Shown piece after piece: positions 54,298 through 64,000 of a stretch of 64,000 nt of DNA (positions are counted from its first letter, which is position 1; the number at the start of each line of letters is the position of its first letter). The notes beneath the pieces were generated by a model, which had not been told where the DNA came from, ran no database searches, and saw nothing but the letters and a program-made list of their open reading frames with translations. The position numbers were made by a program, and so were the translations under genes. Source of the DNA: Dolomedes plantarius (Eukaryota > Arthropoda > Arachnida > Araneae > Dolomedidae); contig OU015490.1 in assembly GCA_907164885.2 (NCBI GenBank), positions 224,373,054 through 224,437,053 of the forward strand, read 5' to 3'.

Positions 54298-54709
54298 AAT
54301 TTCAGAAAGAGCAGAATTAAACGTTTGCAATTTAAACATAAGTACCTACGTTTATCATGCATTATACCTTTCCCGAAATCTACACTCTGGTGTAAGTCAT
54401 GTGAACTCTGGACCCTACCATTACTTCATCTACGATTTAGATCATCAGATCTTAATCTTGAATTAGCCAACTAGAAAAATAATAACTTTCAATGACAAAC
54501 TCTATAAAATTATCGAGTGGAAAAGGTTTCGAGTTACAAAAGGCTGTTTGATTTCCATATAAACTCCTAATAATTTTTGTGCATATTGTAATTAGATTTA
54601 CCCAGATAAATAGCCCTTTATATGATTTCAGGTATCCGACAACGTTTAAAATATCGATTTTGATGAAAATTCCGAAATTTTTTTGTCCCCCCCCCCTTTT
54701 TTTCCCCCG

Positions 54710-55811
54710 TAAGCCGGGTGCATTTGGCGTTCGCCCTATTTAGTATCGCCATTGGGGAGAATGAAAAGTCTCCAACATAACAACCCTAGGAAAACAGTTT
54801 AATAGGTAATAGATGGACTTAATTTTGAAGAAGCACTGTTACACACAAAACGTTGGAAGATGACAAATCAACGTGTCTGGGTCAACAAAATTGTACTTGT
54901 GGTTCACTTTAAAATGGTGGAAACCCTCCTCTTCAAGTTTTGTGGTGCTGTAGCTTTTCCAAGAATCGGAATAAATCGTAGATCCTACCTTGCTATTTTT
55001 CTTGATGGCTTCTAAAAGTACGCTAAGGGATCGATTTGGTACCGGAATCAGAAAACATTCATTCGTCTCCCAGCAGATACTACCAAATAATATCCACTGT
55101 TGCGGGAGAACGCGTTCCACATTGTTTTTTCGCCTTGAAAACATACTTTCATCTATTTCGACTATCAAATCGGGCCCTCCTATTTTTTTTCGATCACGTT
55201 CCACTACATAATTAACTCAGACTTCTCGCATATAATTGCTCCAGTCAACAAATGTATTGATTAATTTCCAATTGTTTCTTGCACCATTTTGCCGAAGTTA
55301 ACTCTTCGCTCCAACTGTAAATAATTCTCAAAGCTGTCAAAAAATTCAAGCGCGTTCATTGGAACCATGTTTCTTGACGAATGCACTTTTTGCTGTGGCA
55401 GGTAGAAGCATTTTACCGTCATCGAATGTCATTTCCAAAATATAACTTCATTTCATGATTCCTAGCACACGTCTTATTTTCAGGCAAAATACCTTTTTCT
55501 TGGAATAAACGTACAGCTTCTTCTTACAGGTAAGTCCCAAATTTTCGTCATGATTGTAATCTCGGTAATAAACTGCACGATTTTGTAGGTTAAAACTATT
55601 GAAAAATTTAAACGCCAGTCTTTTAATTGCTGGAAGAATATGTTTAACGCGTAGATCCCGATGAATCACGTGATTTCTGATAAAAATAGGAACTTAATGA
55701 ATAATTATCACGCGATAAACGGTTAATATCACGCGAGTTACAATTAATTAAACAAAACAGCTAAAAATGCGACTTACCATATTTGGCGATTTATCACTTG
55801 CGCCCGGCTAA
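54710..55811 (-). mobile_element. Merlin transposon (IS1016/ISXO2-like), degraded
   Basis: Minus-strand transposase pieces. 55669-55448 is the N-terminal part (MIHRDLRVKHILPAIKRLAF). The 55440-55210 middle is frameshifted. 55204-54839 is the DDE core: GGPDLIVEIDESMFSRRK, WILFGSICWETNECFLIPVP, STIYSDSWKSYS and VNHKYNFVDPDT, the ISXO2-like transposase pattern with both aspartate motifs (IDES, SDSW). The final Glu-containing block is lost: after the 'VDPDT' motif the frame reads LICHLPTFC and stops. Ends GCCGGGTGCATTTGGCG and, inverted, GCCGGGCGCAAGTGAT may be the terminal repeats. Confidence 0.78.
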
Positions 55812-56686
55812 CGGAAAAGTACCGATTGGGGGAATTTATGTTTCTAAATCTGCTTTTATTTTTTTTTGATACGATCATTCGAAATGAAATTAGAGCGATT
55901 TAAAGATCAGCAGCAGTAATGAATTTCAATACAAGTTGAAAACTTTAATAGCGTTTTCTAAAGAACTCATTTTTCATCAAAAATGTAAACGACGCTTGCG
56001 ATAACTCAAAATCTAACCATGATATGTCCATGAAATTTTTCACGTATGTTTTCCATAGTACTAAGAATGTAATGGACTATAGATTTGGTTCTAGGTATAT
56101 TATTCGTTGATTTATAGCTACATTCATAAAAAATCTCATGGAAAATTACTAAAATTTTACATGTAATTGCATATAATGACCTGTATTTTGTTTAGATTTT
56201 GAGATATCGAGTAGCTTGTAGGTCATTACCCTTAGACGGTACTTACGTACATATGACAAAAAAAAGTTAATGTTATATGCTTTATTATTATTATTATTAT
56301 TATTTTGGGTTGGTGCTAGAACCGTTTTTGTAAAAATTTTGCTAAATTTCGACCCAATTTCCTCATTTTTGCAAAAATTAGCATAGTTAATGTCTATTTT
56401 TTCATCATTTTCAAGTTTTCGTGTTATATTCCTTCGAAAAATAAGATATAAATTTTCGCAAGTTCCCCTTTTGGTACAGATGTGTTATACGCACTTCCCT
56501 GCCAAGTTTGGCGATTTTGTGTTTGACGTGGTAACCATGCGATTTTGGCGAGATTTTGTTATTTTGTGGAAACCCAGTTTGAATGGCTAGTCGTGTGCGT
56601 TTGTTTACATGAAATAATATGGTCGTGCTGTAATTTATGTTTAATGAAGAAATATATATTTAACCAAGGTATATTTTATGTTTATA
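55812..56686. other. Unassigned intergenic sequence
   Basis: Includes an (ATT)n microsatellite at 56281-56304. No gene seen. Confidence 0.5.
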
Positions 56687-58087
56687 CACTCATGGACAAA
56701 AAAATTAGCGCACCAAGAAGGAGTCGTCAAAATGAAACGAAATTTTACATACGTAATGACTACTTTGATATAAGTAAATGATAAGAAAATCAAACAAAAA
56801 GGATAATTTATTTCAGAGAAAACGGCAAAAGAACGGAGGAGTTAATACTCCGTTGGACCCCCTCTAGCGCGAATGCACGATGCGATACGATCGGGCATTG
56901 AGTCATACAAATTCTGTATGATGTCTTGAGACATTTCGTTCCATATTTGCTGTAACCTTGCCTCTAGTTCGTTCAAACTCGTGGGATGCCCAACTCGTCG
57001 TCCCAAATGATCCCAGATATGCTCGATTGGAGACAAATCTGGGGATCGGGCAGGCCAAGAAAGGGTTTTAACAGTGCGGAGACAGTCTTGTGACACCCTT
57101 GCCGTATGAGGCCGAGCATTGTCTTGTTGAAAAATGGCTCCTGGGAGCCGTTGCATGAGTGGCAACACATGTGGTTGCAGGATTTCATGAACATACCGCT
57201 GGGCTGTCATGGTGCCACGGAACAATACTAGGGGTGACCGTGTATTGTAGGCAATGGCACCCCATACCATCACACCAGCTGTGGGAGCGATGTGTCGCTG
57301 TACAGCAAAGGCAGGATTGAAGCGTTCACCACACACGAACACGATTGTCATCACTGCCGAGATTGAATCTGGATTCGTCGCTAAAGACGACCTGGTTCCA
57401 TTCCTCTGCAGTCCAGTTTCCTTGTGCGCGACAAACTCCAAACGGAGGCGTCGATGGGTGGGCGTCAAGGGCAGCACACGTAATGGGCGCCGCGATACCA
57501 ACTGTCCTTCAGCCAGGCGCCTTCGTATGGTTCGAGAAGACACAGATGCCCCTAGTGAAGGTGCTACCTGTGCCTGGATGGCGGCCGATGAAGCAGTTGG
57601 GTGTACGCGTGCATTTCTTACGATGTGGCGGTCTTCTCGACGACTGGTCTGTCGAGGGCGTCCTGAGCCTGGTCTTCGTGTACATGACATCTCTCGAGTC
57701 CACTGGTCCCAACACCTCCTCACAACACAATCAGAGTGGCCTAATTGACGAGCTACTCGCCTAGCTGACCACCCAGCTTCCATCATCCCGACGATTCTCC
57801 CCCTCTCAAACTGCGACAACTGCTTATATTGTCTTCGAACACGGCGTAATGGCATGTCTATCTCAGCTCTTCCTTTGTAAATGATTCTGCACACTCAAAC
57901 AAGCTTTGGTTACCTGTTTTATACTCCATAGAGTACGATGTTCAACGCCCTCTACCGGCTATACGTAATGCGCAATCACGCTGCATTTCTAATCATTTGC
58001 ATATCTCCCCGACATGTACCTTCATTGCAAGTTTCGTTACGATCCCGCAATTATTTCTTGGTGCGCTAATTTTTTTGTCCATGAGTG
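56687..58087 (-). mobile_element. Nearly complete Tc1-like transposon
   Basis: 1,401 bp with perfect 33-bp terminal inverted repeats beginning CACTCATGGACAAAAAAATT and a TA target duplication on each side (56685-56686, 58088-58089). It carries one transposase gene on the minus strand. Confidence 0.95.
56842..57894 (-). pseudogene. Tc1 transposase with compensating frameshifts that remove the first catalytic Asp
   Basis: 350 codons without a stop, the usual Tc1 length. N-terminal paired-like HTH domains (QLSQFERGRIVGMMEAGWSA; ATSSAAIQAQ; SSRTIRRRL), then the DD34E core: QQDNARPHTARVSQD (second Asp) and SPDLSPIEHIWDHLGRRV (Glu). Between about residues 154 and 185 the open frame is nonsense (HKETGLQRNGT...). 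The shifted frame reads GNWTAEEWNQVVFSDESRFN and DDNRVRVW, the expected block with the first Asp. So one indel near 57429 and another near 57325 offset each other. The frame is continuous but the protein should be catalytically dead. Confidence 0.9.
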
Positions 58088-58130
58088 TATAAATGAGTTA
58101 TTAGTTGCATTATACTGACTTGTTTTAGCG

Positions 58131-58142
58131 GGGGGGGGGGGG
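58131..58142. repeat. Poly-G tract
   Basis: About 12 G adjacent to the dispersed repeat. Confidence 0.9.
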
Positions 58143-58216
58143 CGGCATCCCTTCCACTTAACAAATTTCTCATTATTTTTAAGCCTTTATTTTTTGTATT
58201 TATGTGTTTTTAATTC

Positions 58217-58396
58217 GATCCCGTGTGCGCCTACGAGTTTAATAAAGCCAGCAGTAAGTTTGTTTTCCAATTTATTACATTTTCTTCATCTGTTCTATAT
58301 TTTGTTTACAATTCGCATTTAACTAACATGTCTGCGGAAACCCCCTTGGCGACAAGTTGGTGACAAAAACTTTTGGCGCCAACTTGTCGCCAAGGG
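58217..58396 (+). repeat. Dispersed repeat with 18-bp palindrome
   Basis: First 60 bp are inverted relative to 53571-53630 with one mismatch. The right end holds a perfect inverted repeat CCCTTGGCGACAAGTTGG (58343-58360) and CCAACTTGTCGCCAAGGG (58379-58396), with GGCGCC in the loop edge. Confidence 0.8.
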
Positions 58397-58650
58397 AGGT
58401 GCGTCTGACACATCTATTCCCATAAATTTAGGATCAATTGACTTACGCAATATAAAGTAGGTTATAAAACGATCGGTGCTTTAGTTTAAAATCGCATCAG
58501 TATAATCTACAATGTGCACCTTTAAGAAAAAGGATCTAGTCTTATGGAGTAAAATCAGCTTGAAACGAACAATTTGATTGCGCTGTATACCCTCATGGTT
58601 AATATGAAGAACATGATACGGTCGCTACCTGTTGTGATAAGACGCCAATG

Positions 58651-58738
58651 TGGGATGAAAATTAACATGGGATGAAAAATTAACATTGATGGAAATTAAC
58701 ATCCCATGATTAAAATCATGGGATGAAAATTAACAGTG
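58651..58738. repeat. Tandem GGGATGAAAATTAACA repeats with palindrome
   Basis: Four imperfect copies of GGGATGAAAATTAACAT, including an inverted CATCCCATGATT-AA-AATCATGGGATG (12-bp arms). Confidence 0.8.
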
Positions 58739-60009
58739 CTCTTTCTAGTAAACCCATAAACTCAAATGCGAGAAACCTTTGACATAAAAATGGCTTGGCA
58801 GGAAACCGTATCTCGTTCTTTATTTACCAAGCTCATTAAATGGGACGACAATCACAGAGGAAAGCTAACGAATTAACTTAATCGAAGACGACTTTTAAAA
58901 ATTCATTAATATCATGGTAAAGAATGGAAAGTTTTTATAAATAACATAAAAAACGAAAAACACATCAGAAAACATAACTCTAATTCGGTGATAAAATTAA
59001 GGATTCATATATTAACATTTTTAAAAATCATAAGTTCAAATAAAGTAGGGGATTTAGGAAACTTCATCTTTGTTTCGTTATTTATAATTAATGATTGTAA
59101 TAGTTTCACAATCGATGTTTTACAGTATGAAAGGTGGAACTTAAGTCTGAAATCTAACTCGGAGTTATATATGTTCTGTAGTCTATAGTTTTACCAACGT
59201 AAGATTAGACTTAAAAAAATATAAATAAATAAACAGTAGAAAAGAACTAACCTGAAAAGCGTATGAATTCTCCGCAATTTTGAAGCAAAATGGAGGAAGA
59301 ATCTCCTATTTGAATAACGTGCTCACGTAAGCTTATAATAGTGTACAACAAGCAAAACGTACTTAAGGCTTATAAAGTTACCTAAAAATTTTACATTTGG
59401 ATATTATGACTTAAATCTCATTTAAAATGCTTGCCAAGGAGGTAAAATTTATGCTTATATCACTTTCTTACCTATATTCCTAGCAATGCATATTTATTTA
59501 TTTTCTATGAGGCAGCTGCACGCTGCATATCACAGCGCAACTCTTGCGAAACGAAGGGAAAAATATTTATAGACAGTAACTTTTCATGAGGTTCCAACGA
59601 GGGCCTGAAAGGCCCTTTACCTTCGGTATGAGTATGGGAAATAACTGTTGCTTTTCACGCATGGTCCAAAGATATGATTTTATTTGTGAAAAAAAATAAA
59701 GTTAAGTTAATAAATTTATAATTAAGTAATTAATTAAACAGCAAAGTTAAAAAAATAAAATGGAATTCTTAAAATTAGATAAGTATAGTCTAATTAAAAT
59801 TAAAACTCTCAAAAGTCAAAGACGAGCCGCAGAGGTTCGCGAGCAGTGACAAATGCTGGGATCAAACCTAGGATGGGAATGAGCTATCAAGCTATCCTTG
59901 CATTGATAGCAGGCTGAAAGAGGAGGCAAGATGGCGAAATTGAGTGACGGAGGTTGGAAGTGAGCGAGCTGAACTATTGGTCGAGAGCTTATTGAATACT
60001 GCATTCTGA
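58739..60009. other. Unassigned sequence upstream of the LINE
   Basis: AT-rich to about 59810. Then a GC-richer segment, 59815-60009, that could be the LINE 5' UTR because it runs directly into the gag-like frame. Confidence 0.45.
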
Positions 60010-60600
60010 TTGGCAAAAGAAACAAGATTTAGGATATTAAATGATAGTGAGTCCGAATCTCACGAAAGCGATGATGCTAAAAGTGTTAAAAAGGTTCCCA
60101 GAACCAAGAAATTAGCCAAGAAACCTACCATTGCGGAAGCGACAGAGAAACCAGTGGAATTAAATTATAGATTTGCTCAACTCAGAGATGAAAGTGAGGG
60201 TACTGTAGAAAATCCCGAAAATATCGAGGAGGACAATCCTAATGATAATTTAAACTCTAACTCAAACTCGCTTAAAAAGCAGGCTAAAACTGATCCGTTT
60301 TGGATCCTAAAAATACAGAACTCCATGTTTAAAGAAATTGTAGAAAATATTAACAACTTGTTAGGCTGTAAGCTACCCCTTCAGGATGCTGGAAAATGCA
60401 TAAAATATCTTCCCCGAAACCACCGAACACTTTAGAATTATTCAAAATACTCTAAACGAAAACAACATTAAATTCTTCACTATAAATTCGTGGGGTGAGA
60501 GACCGCTTAAAATTGTTATCAAAGGAGTTCCTTCGGATATCCCAAATGAAGAGGTTAGGGGACGAATTAATTAGGCCTCTCCTTGCAAAGAGTCTCTCAG
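60010..60600 (+). pseudogene. Jockey-type LINE ORF1 (gag-like), N-terminal part
   Basis: Charged N terminus (RILNDSESESHESDDAKSVK, PRTKKLAKKP) followed, after a frameshift near 60410, by the ORF1 block FFTINSWGERPLKIVIKGVP and SDIPNEEV, the 'F.TY....R.LKVVIKGLP.D....EI' signature of jockey-clade gag proteins. It stops just before the hAT insertion. The zinc-knuckle region that should follow is missing on both sides of the hAT. Confidence 0.75.
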
Positions 60601-60602
60601 CT

Positions 60603-62679
60603 CAGGGATGGCGAACTTTTTTCTAACGCGTGTCAAAAAATGTCTTGAAACCGTAGAAATTAACACCGCGTGTCACTTAAAAATTTTTTCCGGCTTTTGG
60701 AAGACCTTCGGATATTCAAAACATTATATGTATTTAAAACAAAACAAACAAAATATGTATTTAAAACAAAAACAAATTTAACTTTTTATTATGATTTATT
60801 TAAACCTATCAATATCAGGAAGAAAATTAGTACATAATTATCGAATTTAATGTGACACTTGTTCTTGTCTTTCGGACGATAATTTATTTAGACGTGATTC
60901 GGTATTTGAAACTTTTAATCGTACGCACGCAGCGGTCAAGTCGATGCCGAGGCGATTTCTATTCTTTCTTTTACTAAAATTTATTGTCGAAAACAACTGT
61001 TCGCAAACGCAGGTTGATCCAAACATTGTCAAAAGAGCTCTTGCTAACTTTTTCATCGACATTAGCGAATTAGGCAACGAGTTCAATTCAGTTAAAATAA
61101 TATTTTCAGTGCTTGTTGTTGAAATATATTCGTCACAATTTTCCAAATCCTGTAATTTTTTTCTAAGTTTACGTTTAGTTCTGCAAATTTATTCGTCCAA
61201 ACAAGACTGTTTTGAAATTCAACCATTTCCTTTTCTAAATTATCAATTTGAAGCCAATCGAAAGAAAATAATTTGAGATCTTCAAATTTAAGTTTGTGTG
61301 GTAAAATGAAAAACTGTAAAATTTCTCTATTTCACGAAATTGGGAGAATCTTTCGTCAAATATTTCTTTTGCATTCGCTAATACTGAAGAATAGTGTTTT
61401 AAGACTTCTGTTGTGTTTTCGACATTGCTGGCAAAATAGGATGATATTAGAATATGCTCTTTTAATGGTGGAAAATACTTCAGTTTTCCAGGAACCAGGT
61501 CATTTGAATATATGTCTAGCTTTGTTACAAATGCTTTGAGAATTTCGTACATTGTTAAGGCGATTTGACCACGGCCTTGAAGTTTCGAATTTAGCTCATT
61601 AAAGTGCCCTGATAAGTCACAAAAGAACATGAGATCATTCAACAAATTCAAATTTGTGAGTTCTGGAAAACCTTTACCCTTTTCATCTAAAAATAACCTA
61701 ATTTCATTTAACAAACTAACGAAACGTTTCAAAACTTGACCTCGACTTAACCATTGAATGTTATTGTACATAACCAAACCGGAATATTGAGCATCCACTT
61801 CCTCCAATAAATTTGAAAATTGTTGTTTAACAAGAGCATGTTCTGCAATAAAATTAACGACTTTCGTTACAACTGAAAGCACATTTTCAAAACAATTTAA
61901 AATATCTTTAGCCCAAAGTGCTTCTTGGTGCACAATCCAGTGAAATTCGTCCAAAGAGTGTCCTATTTGTTTTGATAGAAGTTTAACGAAACCAAAATGC
62001 TTTCCTATCATGCTTGGAACTCTATCAGACTTTACGGATACGATCTTCTTTAGGCCAACATTCAATTCGGTGAACTCTTTCTTAACTTTATTCATAATAT
62101 CAATGCCAATAGTTTTTCCTCTTAATGCCATCAATTTAATCAATTCCTCCATCATCATATTTCCAGAAGTGATCTGACAATAACTGCATGTCGGGCAAAT
62201 CCAAGCATCTGTGCTCTCGTCCAAAGATATAGAATACATTTCTGCATTTTTAAAAATCGGATGAAAGTTGTTCGAAAACATCTTTGTTCAGTGACAAGAT
62301 TCTATCTTTTACCGTATTCCTACTTAACGGCAATTCTCGGATACGTTTAATTATCGAGTCCATATTTTCAAAATCGTCAAATAGGCTGTCCGAGCACACT
62401 AGGAAAGATTCTTTCAAAACGTCGCCATCTGACAGCGGTTTCCCATGTTTCGCAATACAGTATGACAAATGAAAACTCGCCGCTGCAATATTATTTTTAG
62501 GATAAAATGTAGATTTGAAAATAGAAATCTGTACCTGGTATTGCGATGATGAATTTTTGTGATTTGTTTCAAAGTGGCGCTTTACTTTGAAGCTACGTGA
62601 AATAACAGTTTAGTTACAATTAACATATAACACTTTTTCTTCTTTTTCTATGACCCCAAATTTGGGAAACCACTCCTTG
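60603..62679 (-). mobile_element. hAT transposon (GTF2IRD2/Charlie-like) inserted in the LINE
   Basis: Begins CAGGGATGGCGAACTTTTTT at the left and reads, inverted at the right, CAAGGAGTGGTTTCCCAAAT, both hAT-style ends but not identical to each other. The body is an almost complete transposase on the minus strand in three frame pieces. I could not find a convincing 8-bp target duplication. Confidence 0.75.
60847..62520 (-). pseudogene. hAT transposase, broken by two or three frameshifts
   Basis: Pieces in order: about 62520-62250 (HLSYCIAKHGKPLSDGDVLK, the 'A..L....KPFSDGE..K' start), 62281-61235 (348 codons: SISLDESTDAWICPTCSYCQ with the first catalytic Asp, MALRGKTIGIDIMNKV, VKSDRVPSMIGKHFGFVKLL with second Asp, IVHQEALWAK, YNNIQWLSRGQVLKRFVSL, DLMFFCDLSGHFNELNSKLQ), and 61146-60847 (LLTMFGSTCVCEQLFSTINF then KRKNRNRL, the hAT C-terminal dimerisation domain with its Glu). 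This is the GTF2IRD2/ZBED-like transposase family. Frameshifts lie near 62265 and 61200. Confidence 0.85.
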
Positions 62680-62689
62680 TGATACGATC

Positions 62690-62913
62690 TTTCACTTCCA
62701 CTCGCTTCGCTTCCATACTTTCGTTTCAGAGTCTTCTACATATCAGCACCCACATAAAAAAAACATGAGAAATATCTATCAATCACAGACGTTCTCAGCT
62801 ATTCTAAATAATTTAAAAATCGCAAGAGAAAATATTAAAATAAACGAGACCGCGGAGGAAAAGCTATTTAGCTTCTTCCACGCGCTCTTTAAATGTGTCC
62901 AAACTGCTGGATA
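62690..62913 (+). pseudogene. LINE ORF1 C-terminal remnant
   Basis: Reads YQSQTFSAILNNLKIARENI and INETAEEKLFSFFHALF, ending TAG then TAA at 62911-62913. It overlaps the ATG of the endonuclease frame as TAATG. Upstream part is frameshifted. Confidence 0.6.
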
Positions 62914-64000
62914 ATGGACCCCCTTTCGCTGTCTGTTTTTGCATGCAACACAAACGGTATAAATACTAAAATCTGTGAGTTCAAGGAGTTTGTTAATGAA
63001 CACAACCCCGATCTAATTTTAATTCAGGAAACCCACCTCAGACCAGTGGATAAACTCAGTCTACAACTACACCACCTATAGAAACGACTACACAAATTCT
63101 ACTCATCCCATTAGAGGCACTGCTATCTTAGTTAAAAATACTCTCCCACACCATAAAATCATTCTCCCCCCTCTTAAGTGCATTAACACAACCGCTATCA
63201 ACATTAAATTAAACAACATTCCTCTCTATACAATCATCGCTATCTGTATCCCGCCAATGCAAAAATCTAACGAAATTAATTCAAACCTAAATGCTTTAAA
63301 CTCTCTTAATTTACATACTTTAATTTTCGGCAACCTTAATGCCCAACATAAACTCTGGAATTGTAAAACTAATAACTACTATGGTAACATAATCTGTAAT
63401 TTTAATAGTAAAACTAACTTTGATATTATCGCCCCCACTTCTCTACTAATACTGATAGTATAATTGACTTCGCCCTAGTTAAAGGTTTCCCTCATGATCT
63501 TTCTATTAATACCCACTGTGAACTCACGTCCGACCACAACCCAGTTGAAATCCGTATCCCGCTTGACACAAATCCCTAAATCATTACTCATACCAAACAA
63601 AATCAACTGGGACACCTTCAAAAATGAACTTAATAACATTAACTACATTCCCCCCCATTGTCAACAATATTAATGACCTGGCAAATCTAGTCAAAAGCAT
63701 CACCACAGATATTAATGATAGCTTAAATAAAAGCACTAAACTAATACCCCCTCGTGTTAAAACACACAACGACCAACACCTTAAAATTCTAATAAACAAC
63801 AAAAACAGAACACCTAAAGCATGGCAGCATAACAGAACTACTGCTAACAAAACAATAATGAATAAAACTCAGGAAGATCTTAGATTTTACCTTCGTGATC
63901 AATCGAACATTAATTGGAATAATTACTCAGACTCAATAGACACAACTGACAATTCCATTTGGAGAGCCGCCAGGCGTTTTAAAAATCAATACCGGACCAT
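62914..64000 (+). pseudogene. Jockey-type LINE ORF2, endonuclease domain (runs off window)
   Basis: Starts at the ATG inside TAATG: MDPLSLSVFACNTNGINTKI. AP-endonuclease motifs are visible: N-G-I (CNTNGI), LILIQETHLRP (catalytic Glu), then in shifted frames PIRGTAILVK, IFGNLNAQHKLWNC (the usual GDFNAHH.LW with GD changed to GN), and LTSDHNPVEIRI (catalytic S-D-H). After that comes the linker before reverse transcriptase, SDSIDTTDNSIWRAARRFKN. Frameshifts near 63070 and 63450 and a stop near 63580 make it non-functional. RT would lie beyond 64000. Confidence 0.8.

Larger units (their letters stand above)
52584..54709. other. Intergenic, repeat-derived
   Basis: Contains the inverted dispersed repeat at 53465-53630 and the AAATATTTCTC tandem array at 54227-54297. 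No credible gene. Confidence 0.5.

Noticed and set aside
57254..57764. 164- and 139-codon plus-strand frames
   Set aside because: Antisense to the Tc1 transposase, whose GC-rich codons keep the opposite frames open.
59816..60025. 69-codon minus-strand frame
   Set aside because: Antisense to the probable LINE 5' region.
1..64000. CRISPR array, prophage, operon or bacterial biosynthetic cluster
   Set aside because: No regularly spaced repeats or prokaryotic gene organisation. Spliced RAD1 and clathrin-like genes show this is a eukaryotic chromosome.

Overview
This is eukaryotic nuclear DNA: AT-rich, with spliced genes whose exons sit kilobases apart, many microsatellites, and a dense load of decayed DNA transposons, LINEs and tRNA-headed SINEs. 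There are no operons, ribosome binding sites or CRISPR arrays. The gene sequences and the repeat types (mariner, Tc1, Merlin, piggyBac, GTF2IRD2-like hAT, jockey-type LINE) suggest an arthropod, most likely an arachnid such as a spider. The species is an inference and was not verified.

Four host genes can be reconstructed, three of them with every splice junction closing in frame. (1) 1186-1512 (+): last exon of an OGFOD2-like 2-oxoglutarate/Fe(II) oxygenase. (2) 8478-22619 (-): nine coding exons for a 375-residue clathrin heavy chain relative that has the whole N-terminal beta-propeller and then stops inside the linker, with no leg or trimerisation domain. (3) 25645-37642 (+): seven exons for a complete 272-residue RAD1 checkpoint clamp subunit, divergently arranged with gene 2. 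(4) 42880-51203 (-): four exons for a 269-residue predicted type I membrane glycoprotein with signal peptide, six N-glycosylation sequons and one membrane span, which I do not recognise.

Region by region: 1.5-8.4 kb is a gene-poor AT-rich spacer. 8.4-22.7 kb is the clathrin-like gene; its introns hold a MITE, a piggyBac relic, two mariner relics (one carrying a nested SINE), pogo-like MITEs in TA microsatellites and a second SINE. 22.7-25.6 kb separates the divergent genes and holds a SINE and a LINE tail. 25.6-37.6 kb is RAD1, with an antisense LINE, MITEs and a piggyBac 5' fragment in its introns. 37.6-42.9 kb is intergenic with a decayed IS630/Tc3-like element. 42.9-51.2 kb is the membrane-protein gene, whose last intron holds two copies of a TTAA-flanked MITE and a foldback mariner derivative. 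51.4-58.4 kb is a transposon cluster: two TTAA MITEs, a Merlin element, a nearly complete Tc1 element and an inverted pair of dispersed repeats. 60-64 kb holds a jockey-type LINE interrupted by a hAT transposon and running off the window end.

The host genes are not an obvious pathway: oxygenase, clathrin-like adaptor-binding domain, DNA-damage clamp and orphan surface protein. The most unusual items are the clathrin propeller-only gene and the orphan membrane glycoprotein. Among repeats, several MITE families can be defined from multiple copies inside this single window.
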